In this document: positions 7,522-12,742 of the stretch, one piece after another | Layout: every line of letters starts with the position of its first letter | Position numbering within the stretch: the first letter of the stretch is position 1 | NCBI GenBank assembly: GCA_040758525.1 | Contig: JBFLVQ010000230.1 | Span: 1-12,742, forward strand | Length of the DNA: 12,742 bases | Origin: JBFLVQ01 sp040758525 | Lineage (GTDB): Bacteria > Acidobacteriota > Blastocatellia > Chloracidobacteriales > JADJPF01 | Reading direction: 5' to 3' | Made by a program: the position numbers and the translations under genes | Notes under the pieces: model-generated | Told to the model about the DNA's origin: nothing | Databases searched by the model: none | The model's input: the letters and a program-made list of their open reading frames with translations, nothing else

Positions 7522-8721
7522 TCATTCGTAATGTAATGCCTCTGCAGGATGTATACGCATTGCTAATCTGCTTGGATATAGACCACAAATCAGTGTCAGC
7601 AGGTAGATAATAGCAAGTGAAATAAGCAGACTAAGCAAGTAGACTTTAGCGCTAACAAATCCGATGATATTGAGCAAAGGGAACTGTAGTACTATACCAG
7701 TGCCAAACACCAACGCAATAGTAGCAATCAAAAATAGTTCACCAAGAATTTGACAATAGATATTGATTGCTGTTGCTCCTTTGGCTCGGCGTAGTCCGAT
7801 CTCTTTAGTACGCTGAGTGACACTCTGCCAGAGTACCCCGGTTAAGCCCAGCGCTACCATTATCATTAAAAATATCGCCACTAGACCTAGTGCAATCAGC
7901 GGTGTGAGCCAAAACTTTAGCGACGATTCCCGCAATTCGATCAATGGCGTAATCTCAAAGGACCAATCTTTGGCTACTGCTTGTAATTTTGTGATCAACT
8001 TTTCCTCAAAGGAAGCCGTAGTACCAGCACGCAATTTGACAAGAAGATTTCGTGTTGGTCGCTCTTTGATATTACTCAAATCCTTACGTTCAAAGACATA
8101 GAAAGCTGGTGCAGCCAATTCGCCGTCTTTACGGAAATCTGTCACCACTCCTATCACTCTAATATCTTTCTTATTGTTAAAATTAGGTGGAAAGATATTT
8201 TTTCCCAATGGATCCTCATTGCCAAAAAGTTCACGGCTTAGCCGATAATTAATTACCACAGGCTTCCAATCAACACCATTATCTTGCTGGTTAAACCATC
8301 TTCCCTGGATCAGATTTAACCCCATAAGTTCCTTAAAGTTGTCGGTAACTTCATTAATCTGAAACTCCATACGACGACCATTGATCTCATAAGAGCCAGA
8401 ACGTGCTCCACTTGTGTATGGACCCGAGAGTGCTCCCGCCACCATTTCCACTTCAGGGAACTCCTGCATTGATTGGGCTAGTTGTCTGGTAGTATGTACT
8501 TGTTCAGGAGTCCAAGTATCATCGGTGGTCTGTTTCATATCTATGCTAATATGCCAGACATTCTCATAACTAAAGCCTAAAGGTTGACGGTAATTATCTA
8601 TATAATAAACCGCCATTACGATAACGATAAATGTTACCAAGAAAGAGAAGAAGATCTCTAATGTGATAAGAAAATTGATTCGCTTACGGTTCCATACCAG
8701 TTTGAGCATATGTTTGATCAT
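7522..8721 (-). CDS. FtsX/MacB-like ABC transporter permease (second permease of operon)
   Basis: 399 residues with MacB-type topology: membrane helix at about 17-40, a large periplasmic MacB-PCD-like domain (about 41-270) and three C-terminal helices (about 273-297, 325-350, 360-385). The cytoplasmic loop QRTKEIGLRRAKGA (about 306-319) is the conserved FtsX-family segment that contacts the ATPase. It ends in HPAEALHYE, as many MacB-like permeases do. Such permeases do not channel substrate through the membrane; they couple cytosolic ATP hydrolysis to movement of the periplasmic domain. The ATG overlaps the stop of the preceding permease gene (ATGA, 8718-8721) and has a perfect SD, so the two are translationally coupled and probably form a heterodimer with the shared ATPase. 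Confidence 0.9.
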   Translation of the reverse strand: MIKHMLKLVWNRKRINFLITLEIFFSFLVTFIVIVMAVYYIDNYRQPLGFSYENVWHISIDMKQTTDDTWTPEQVHTTRQLAQSMQEFPEVEMVAGALSGPYTSGARSGSYEINGRRMEFQINEVTDNFKELMGLNLIQGRWFNQQDNGVDWKPVVINYRLSRELFGNEDPLGKNIFPPNFNNKKDIRVIGVVTDFRKDGELAAPAFYVFERKDLSNIKERPTRNLLVKLRAGTTASFEEKLITKLQAVAKDWSFEITPLIELRESSLKFWLTPLIALGLVAIFLMIMVALGLTGVLWQSVTQRTKEIGLRRAKGATAINIYCQILGELFLIATIALVFGTGIVLQFPLLNIIGFVSAKVYLLSLLISLAIIYLLTLICGLYPSRLAMRIHPAEALHYE

Positions 8722-9956
8722 CGCAAACCTCCTTTGAGGGCCTCAACGGGATGTAGTTTAGACATTCTCCAGGCTGGATATACGCCCGACAGTAGTCCAA
8801 AGAAGATCGCAACCGCCAGGCCGTAAAAGAAGATTCGATAGTTGAGTTGGAATTGGGCGTAAAGGATCAGATTACTCTTACTGATGGCTTTTAATATCAA
8901 CACAGAGCCAATAAAGCCTATCACGCCGCCTAACAATGTGAGCAGAAGGTTTTCGATGATAAATTGACCTATCAGTACCCTAGAAGAGGCTCCAAACGCT
9001 TTCCGCACCCCTATCTCCGAGGATCGCTCCATTATTCTACTAAGATTGATATTGATCAGGTTCACCGTCGGCAAGAGCATAAAGAGCAACGTAAAAACAA
9101 TAATCGAGATGATCATACGGTTTGGCTGATTACTGATACCATCTGAGCTGAAGACGGTGGAACTGAATTCAAAGAAGGTTCCTATCTGGGCTTTAATGCT
9201 GTTAAACATTTTAGTATCAGAAAACTCTACTTGTGACAGTCGCGCTTGAAATTCCTGCTTGATGAGAGGAAAATCAGCCGCACTCCTTGCCAAAAAAAGG
9301 CCTATATAATCGCCGACCAATTCCTGTCGATAAGAGTCCGACTTGGCGGTGCTGTTTGGCACCCAAATGTCAGAGAATGGAATCCTGCGCAATATTGGCA
9401 CATCTTTGACTACGCCAACGACACGGAAGCGTTGGCCATCTACATCAATAGTCTTACCTAAAGCCGGAGCATCTTTAAAGAATTTCTTACGCGTAGTTTC
9501 ATTGATCACAGCAACAAAATTACGATTCTGCTCGTCTTGTTGAGTAAATGGCGCACCTTCCAGAAAGTTGAATTCCATAATCTGCCAGAACTCACCATCT
9601 GTACGCTTGAGGTAGCACTTAATCTTTTCCCCATTATGATAAGAGTGGACACTGGTATACATCGTGGAGAAGGAGGTTTTTTCTACATTGGGTAGATTGC
9701 GAGTATAGCCATCAAGAAAGCGATATCCAGGACCACTGTTGGTAATCATTTCAGGCCCCGATATCTCAACAAAGAAAGTGCCTAAGGTACGATCCAATTT
9801 TTTCTCAGGCGGTTGTGGTCCATATGTATGGTCAAAGATCGCTGTCGCTACCATTAGCACAATCAGTGTAAAACTGATGGCAAATAGGCTGATAAAGGTA
9901 AAGAATTTTCTTCGTAGTAGCACTTTGTAGGCAATTTTCAGATAGTTCTTTAGCAT
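8718..9956 (-). CDS. FtsX/MacB-like ABC transporter permease (first permease of operon)
   Basis: 412 residues with the same plan as its neighbour: membrane helix at about 17-40, periplasmic domain to about 280, then three helices (about 283-303, 330-355, 373-398). The FtsX loop RSSEIGVRKAFGAS (about 313-326) and C-terminal GVYPAWRMSKLHPVEALKGG are typical of MacB-like permeases. The periplasmic domain contains the VVGVVKDVP segment usual in MacB-PCD domains. The two permeases are clearly paralogous in plan but diverged in sequence, which argues for a heterodimer. The ATG at 9956 has a good SD whose bases overlap the stop codon of the ATPase gene, 9 bp away. Substrate cannot be inferred. Confidence 0.9.
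   Translation of the reverse strand: MLKNYLKIAYKVLLRRKFFTFISLFAISFTLIVLMVATAIFDHTYGPQPPEKKLDRTLGTFFVEISGPEMITNSGPGYRFLDGYTRNLPNVEKTSFSTMYTSVHSYHNGEKIKCYLKRTDGEFWQIMEFNFLEGAPFTQQDEQNRNFVAVINETTRKKFFKDAPALGKTIDVDGQRFRVVGVVKDVPILRRIPFSDIWVPNSTAKSDSYRQELVGDYIGLFLARSAADFPLIKQEFQARLSQVEFSDTKMFNSIKAQIGTFFEFSSTVFSSDGISNQPNRMIISIIVFTLLFMLLPTVNLININLSRIMERSSEIGVRKAFGASSRVLIGQFIIENLLLTLLGGVIGFIGSVLILKAISKSNLILYAQFQLNYRIFFYGLAVAIFFGLLSGVYPAWRMSKLHPVEALKGGLR
8728..8735 (-). promoter_or_regulatory. Strong ribosome binding site of the second permease gene
   Basis: AAAGGAGG, an anti-SD match, lies 6 nt before the ATG at 8721 and inside the 3' end of the first permease gene. With the ATGA overlap it allows both reinitiation and direct loading, which suits a 1:1 supply of two permease subunits. 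Confidence 0.8.
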
Positions 9957-9961
9957 AGATA

Positions 9962-9967
9962 CACCTC
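9962..9967 (-). promoter_or_regulatory. Ribosome binding site of the first permease gene
   Basis: GAGGTG lies 5 nt before the ATG at 9956. Its first bases are the GA of the ATPase TGA stop (9966-9968), so termination of one gene places ribosomes at the start of the next. Confidence 0.7.
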
Positions 9968-10631
9968 AATAGACTTGACGGCCATCGAAAAGCCTAATTG
10001 TACGCGAGGTCTTTTCCGCTTGGTGTTGATCGTGAGTAACCATCACTACAGTGGTCTTCTCCTCGCGATTAAATTCCTTGAGGATATTCATAATCTCATC
10101 GCCCATCTGGCTATCTAAATTTCCTGTCGGCTCATCGGCAAGCAGGATTTTAGGATTACCTACAATGGAGCGTGCGATTGCTACACGTTGTTGTTGTCCA
10201 CCAGAGAGCTGAGCCGGGAAGTGATGTACACGAGAATTGAGCCCTACACGGTCAAGCGCTTTAAGTGCACGCTTACGCCTTTCTGCCGCAGACATACGTC
10301 GGTACAGTAAGGGAATCTCGACATTGTCTACTACCGTGAGATCACTGATAAGGTGAAATGTTTGAAAGATAAAACCGATCTCTTCGTTTCTGATCCTAGC
10401 AAGATACCTGTCTTGATAAGAAGTGATCGATTTACCATTTAGTTTCACCTTGCCTTTGGTGGGGACATCAAGCAAGCCAATTACATTGAGTAGGGTACTC
10501 TTGCCTGATCCAGAAGGGCCCATTATCGAGATAAATTCGCCCTCCTGTACATTAAGATTAACACTCATCAATGCCACCGTCTCGATCCTGTCGGTACGGT
10601 ATACCTTCTCAACATTCTCTAACTCGATCAT
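9966..10631 (-). CDS. ABC transporter ATP-binding protein, MacB/LolD type
   Basis: 221 residues from ATG at 10631. An in-frame TTG at 10646 is less likely because GAGGA (10640-10644) sits 8 nt before the ATG and overlaps the TTG. All ABC motifs are present: A-loop Y11, Walker A GPSGSGKST (38-46), Q-loop Q90, signature LSGGQQQR (142-149), Walker B ILLADEP (162-168), D-loop NLD and switch H200. Length and the ADEPTGNLDS block are typical of the MacB/LolD/FtsE group, which works with FtsX-like permeases. It should hydrolyse ATP at the cytosolic face and power the two permeases encoded downstream. It lies 24 bp after the adaptor stop. Confidence 0.96.
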   Translation of the reverse strand: MIELENVEKVYRTDRIETVALMSVNLNVQEGEFISIMGPSGSGKSTLLNVIGLLDVPTKGKVKLNGKSITSYQDRYLARIRNEEIGFIFQTFHLISDLTVVDNVEIPLLYRRMSAAERRKRALKALDRVGLNSRVHHFPAQLSGGQQQRVAIARSIVGNPKILLADEPTGNLDSQMGDEIMNILKEFNREEKTTVVMVTHDQHQAEKTSRTIRLFDGRQVY

Positions 10632-10639
10632 AAATTCAA

Positions 10640-10644
10640 TCCTC
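10640..10644 (-). promoter_or_regulatory. Ribosome binding site that fixes the ATPase start
   Basis: GAGGA, 8 nt before the ATG at 10631. It overlaps the alternative TTG at 10646, which would therefore have no SD of its own. This favours the 221-residue protein. Confidence 0.7.
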
Positions 10645-10655
10645 AATAGAAAAAG

Positions 10656-11900
10656 TTACTTCAATAACACTTCTTTCAAACTTAGGTAATCTCTCATATC
10701 AGAAACGATCACTTCATCGCCGGCTAGCAAGCCTTCTACTATCTCAAAGTGATCGAAACTGCTGATACCTAGATGGACAGGTGTTCTCAAGGCGCTATTA
10801 CCACGTATTACAAAGACCTCATATGCGCCCTCGGAACTGGCAAAAGGGCCTCTAGCAACTCGTAATACTCGCTCCTTACGTGCGGTAACAATCAACACAT
10901 CCACACGTAGATTGGCTTTCAAGCGTGTATCTGACTTCTCTTGTAACTCAATTAATAGTGTGATGACACCATTTTTTACCGTAGGAAGAACATTAGATAT
11001 AGTGCCAGTGAGATACTGATCATCGACCTTTACATTAACCGGCATTCCTACACTAATCCTGTTGGCATGAACATCTGAGAGGGTGGCTTCAACACGAAAT
11101 GAAGTAAGATCAGCAATCCTTGCCAGTATATCCCCTTTTTGTGCGGTGCTGCCCTCTTCAGTAATCACCCAAGTAAGGACACCATTGCGATCAGATTTGG
11201 CCGTTGCCAAAGAGAGTTGACGTTCGGCTTCAGCCTTTTCATTCAACAGATTCTTCAATTCCAATTCTAGTCCCGCCAGAGTTGTTTTGGTCACTTGTTC
11301 AGAATGTTGTCGGGAATCTTCTAACTGCTTTAGCTCGATACGAGCTTTTTCTGCTTCTGTCTCCGATTGACGGTATTTAGATTCTGAGAGTAGACCTTGC
11401 TGAAAAAGCTCCCGATCACGAGTGGAATTGAAGAGGGCAGATTTCATTTCCAGATTTTTGATCTCCCATTGACTCTTCAGGTTGATTAGTGTATTGGTCA
11501 ATTCCAGTTTCGTCTTCTCCTGTTGATTCCATTTCAATTCTATCTGTTGATTTAGTCTTGTTAGTGTTAGCAGCGCTTCACTAGTATCCATTTCCAGGAT
11601 CGCTTCACCCTTTGTCAGTAGCGCTCCGGGTTTTTTTAGAATCTTTACTACCTTGCTATTTATAGGACTGGATATCACCTGTTCAAATTGAGGAACAACT
11701 GTGCCAGAAGTGGTAAGAGTAGCCTCGATTGATCCTATATCGACTCGCGCCGTACGAATCCGTGTACGACTCAAAGATGGCTTGATCCAGCGGGGGCCAT
11801 AGATAAAGGTTGCTACACCCAATACTATGATCAATAGACTGATTAATAAACGCCGCCAGCGTTGTCTGTTTCGATAATGGGAATCTAATTCGCGATCCAT
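10656..11900 (-). CDS. HlyD/MacA-like periplasmic adaptor subunit
   Basis: 414 residues from ATG at 11900. Basic N-terminus, membrane helix 18-35, first half of a lipoyl-like domain (about 54-105, with GTVVPQ and GEAILEMD), a long charged alpha-helical hairpin (about 106-228), second lipoyl half (232-264, GVLTWVITEEGSTAQKGDIL), a beta-barrel (about 267-340) and a membrane-proximal domain to the end. This is the order of MacA/HlyD adaptors, which link an inner-membrane transporter to an outer-membrane factor or periplasmic partner. The frame stays open to an ATG at 12023, but that extension has no SD and is overlapped by the sigma-54 promoter candidate; the start at 11900 has AGGAG 6 nt upstream and puts the anchor in the usual place. 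First gene of the operon. No TolC homologue is seen nearby. Confidence 0.92.
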   Translation of the reverse strand: MDRELDSHYRNRQRWRRLLISLLIIVLGVATFIYGPRWIKPSLSRTRIRTARVDIGSIEATLTTSGTVVPQFEQVISSPINSKVVKILKKPGALLTKGEAILEMDTSEALLTLTRLNQQIELKWNQQEKTKLELTNTLINLKSQWEIKNLEMKSALFNSTRDRELFQQGLLSESKYRQSETEAEKARIELKQLEDSRQHSEQVTKTTLAGLELELKNLLNEKAEAERQLSLATAKSDRNGVLTWVITEEGSTAQKGDILARIADLTSFRVEATLSDVHANRISVGMPVNVKVDDQYLTGTISNVLPTVKNGVITLLIELQEKSDTRLKANLRVDVLIVTARKERVLRVARGPFASSEGAYEVFVIRGNSALRTPVHLGISSFDHFEIVEGLLAGDEVIVSDMRDYLSLKEVLLK

Positions 11901-11906
11901 AAGGTA

Positions 11907-11911
11907 CTCCT
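11907..11911 (-). promoter_or_regulatory. Ribosome binding site that fixes the adaptor start
   Basis: AGGAG, 6 nt before the ATG at 11900. It would lie almost at the 5' end of a transcript started from the sigma-54 candidate (about 11913), giving a leader of only about 13 nt. Confidence 0.75.
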
Positions 11912-11924
11912 GGGGCTCTCCTGG

Positions 11925-11939
11925 GCAATCCTTGCACCA
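11925..11939 (-). promoter_or_regulatory. Candidate sigma-54 (RpoN) promoter of the export operon
   Basis: Reading from 11939 down to 11925 the minus strand is TGGTGC-N5-TTGC, against the consensus TGGCAC-N5-TTGC. The essential GG (-24) and GC (-12) are present with exact spacing; only two bases differ. The predicted start is near 11913, 13 nt before the adaptor ATG. The same operon encodes an NtrC-family activator, the class that sigma-54 promoters require, so sequence and context agree. Not tested. Confidence 0.65.
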
Positions 11940-12002
11940 ATGTTTAACTTGTTGATAATTAGATCTTTGATTGGCTAAGACAGGCGCTAGATCGTTCACT
12001 AG

Positions 12003-12029
12003 TGTACAGCTACTGTTCAACATCGGACA
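12003..12029. promoter_or_regulatory. Candidate enhancer (activator binding sites) upstream of the sigma-54 promoter
   Basis: Plus strand TGTAC-N6-TGTTC-N6-GGACA, three 5-base units repeating every 11 bp. The last two form an imperfect inverted repeat (TGTTC against TGTCC). The repeat centre is about 100 bp upstream of the predicted transcription start, a usual distance for NtrC-family enhancers. A further TGTTC at 12058-12062 is 44 bp (four 11-bp steps) from the one at 12014. Binding is inferred, not shown. Confidence 0.4.
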
Positions 12030-12127
12030 ATTACAGTATCTATACCTGATTGCGGGGTGTTCGGTTTATTCGTGCCCTTCTACTAGGCTATCATTCTATT
12101 GCTAATTGTATTGGGGTATTCAGAAAC

Positions 12128-12727
12128 ATGATTATTAATAGACTATTCGGGTCACGTCGAAAGAAGTTCTTGATTGCTATAGTACTACTGTTTGCTAGTT
12201 GGTTCTTTCTACATATTCTTATCACAACCTGGGATGGCCTTTCTGATCAGATCCGCAAAGCCGATGTTGCGGTGGTTTTTGGTAATACAGTAGAGAAGAA
12301 TGGTCAGCCCTCCGAGAGATTACGTGGTCGTTTAGACAAAGCGCTAGAGATCTATCGTAGTGGCTTTGTAACAAAGATCATTGTTAGTGGTGGTCGCGGT
12401 GAAGAGGGTTTTGAAGAGGCTGAGGTTATGCGCGATTACCTAGTCATAAACAATGTTCTTGTGCAAGATATCATTGTTGACAATGGTGGATTAAATACAT
12501 TTTTAACAGCAAAAAATAGTCGTGCGATAATGCTACGTGAAAATATGCATAGCGTTATGGTTATTTCACAGTTCTTTCATATTTCGCGAGCCAAACTTGC
12601 GTTTGCCAAGTTTGGCGTGCAGGATATCTCTTCAGCCCATGCTGACTATTTTGAACTACGCGATATCTATTCGATCGTTAGAGAGTTCTTTGGTTTTTAT
12701 GCCTATCTCTGGAAAAACTATACGTAA
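12128..12727 (+). CDS. SanA/YdcF-like (DUF218) membrane-anchored protein
   Basis: 199 residues from ATG at 12128. The frame stays open back to a TTG at 12050, but those 26 extra residues have no SD and lie before the basic, membrane-helix start (RRKK at 10-13, helix about 14-34) expected here. After the anchor comes the DUF218 domain: ADVAVVFGN (about 45-53), PSERLRGRLDKAL, IIVSGG, an EAEVM block, DNGGLNT and SQFFHISRAKLA, all in the order of SanA/YdcF. The domain is probably periplasmic. In Escherichia coli SanA is linked to envelope permeability and vancomycin tolerance at high temperature; the biochemical activity of the family is poorly defined. It is divergent from the export operon and shares its 227-bp upstream region. 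A GGGG (12113-12116) 11 nt upstream is a poor SD. Confidence 0.85.
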   Translation: MIINRLFGSRRKKFLIAIVLLFASWFFLHILITTWDGLSDQIRKADVAVVFGNTVEKNGQPSERLRGRLDKALEIYRSGFVTKIIVSGGRGEEGFEEAEVMRDYLVINNVLVQDIIVDNGGLNTFLTAKNSRAIMLRENMHSVMVISQFFHISRAKLAFAKFGVQDISSAHADYFELRDIYSIVREFFGFYAYLWKNYT

Positions 12728-12742
12728 GGAATGGATAAGATT

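Larger units (their letters stand above)
4760..11939 (-). other. Six-gene operon: adaptor, ATPase, two permeases, NtrC-like regulator, histidine kinase
   Basis: All six genes lie on the minus strand. Gaps in transcription order are 24 bp, 9 bp, a 4-bp overlap, 37 bp and 16 bp. No strong terminator or promoter is evident inside. The structural genes make a complete MacAB-type inner-membrane tripartite core apart from the outer-membrane factor; the last two genes make a two-component system whose regulator class matches the promoter at the head of the operon. Co-transcription is inferred from spacing. Confidence 0.8.

Noticed and set aside
11683..11940. A minus-strand 85-codon frame overlapping the adaptor start
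   Set aside because: It overlaps the adaptor N-terminus in another frame and has no family features; it is a shadow.
12058..12085. Minus-strand GGGCAC near 12071-12076 as a second sigma-54 promoter
   Set aside because: The -12 position reads AACC, not TTGC.
12731..12742. ATG at 12731 as the start of a further gene
   Set aside because: Only four codons are visible before the window ends and the AAGGA abuts the ATG with no spacing, so it cannot be judged.

Overview
The window is a 12.7-kb stretch of an AT-leaning bacterial chromosome (GC in the low-to-mid 40s by eye). It suggests a diderm bacterium: a periplasmic adaptor, MacB/FtsX-like permeases with large periplasmic domains, a sigma-54 activator and a SanA/YdcF-type envelope protein. 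A zinc-ribbon kinase-like protein, a degenerate PilZ-like protein and a macroglobulin-like (MG2) protein together recall Acidobacteriota such as Blastocatellia. That placement is an impression from gene content, not proof. I see no rRNA, tRNA, CRISPR array, transposase, integrase or phage gene.

Left part (1-4560), small transcription units. A minus-strand gene runs off the left edge (1-836) and encodes the N-terminus of an alpha-2-macroglobulin/MG2-type protein. It diverges from a plus-strand ATP-grasp-like protein (1014-2357). Next is a tail-anchored zinc-ribbon pseudokinase (2456-3469). It converges on a minus-strand PilZ-like protein (3486-3968) across a 16-bp gap with a hairpin. A VOC/glyoxalase-fold gene (4168-4560) follows, with a good sigma-70-type promoter and Shine-Dalgarno (SD) site.

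Main part (4760-11900), one six-gene minus-strand operon. In transcription order it encodes an HlyD/MacA-like adaptor, a MacB/LolD-like ATPase, two FtsX-like permeases, an NtrC-family sigma-54 activator and a membrane histidine kinase. Gaps run from a 4-bp overlap to 37 bp. A good sigma-54 promoter candidate (11925-11939, GG/GC elements correctly spaced) lies just before the adaptor start. Inverted and direct TGTNC repeats about 100 bp further upstream could be the activator's enhancer. The simplest reading is a self-regulated export or envelope-stress module: the kinase, which has almost no periplasmic loop, would sense a membrane or transporter state, phosphorylate the NtrC-like regulator and switch on the operon. 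The substrate is unknown and no outer-membrane channel is encoded nearby.

Right edge. A SanA/YdcF (DUF218) membrane-anchored protein (12128-12727) is divergent from the operon and shares its regulatory region. Several starts were set internally from SD evidence: adaptor at 11900, ATPase at 10631, regulator at 7484, YdcF-like protein at 12128.
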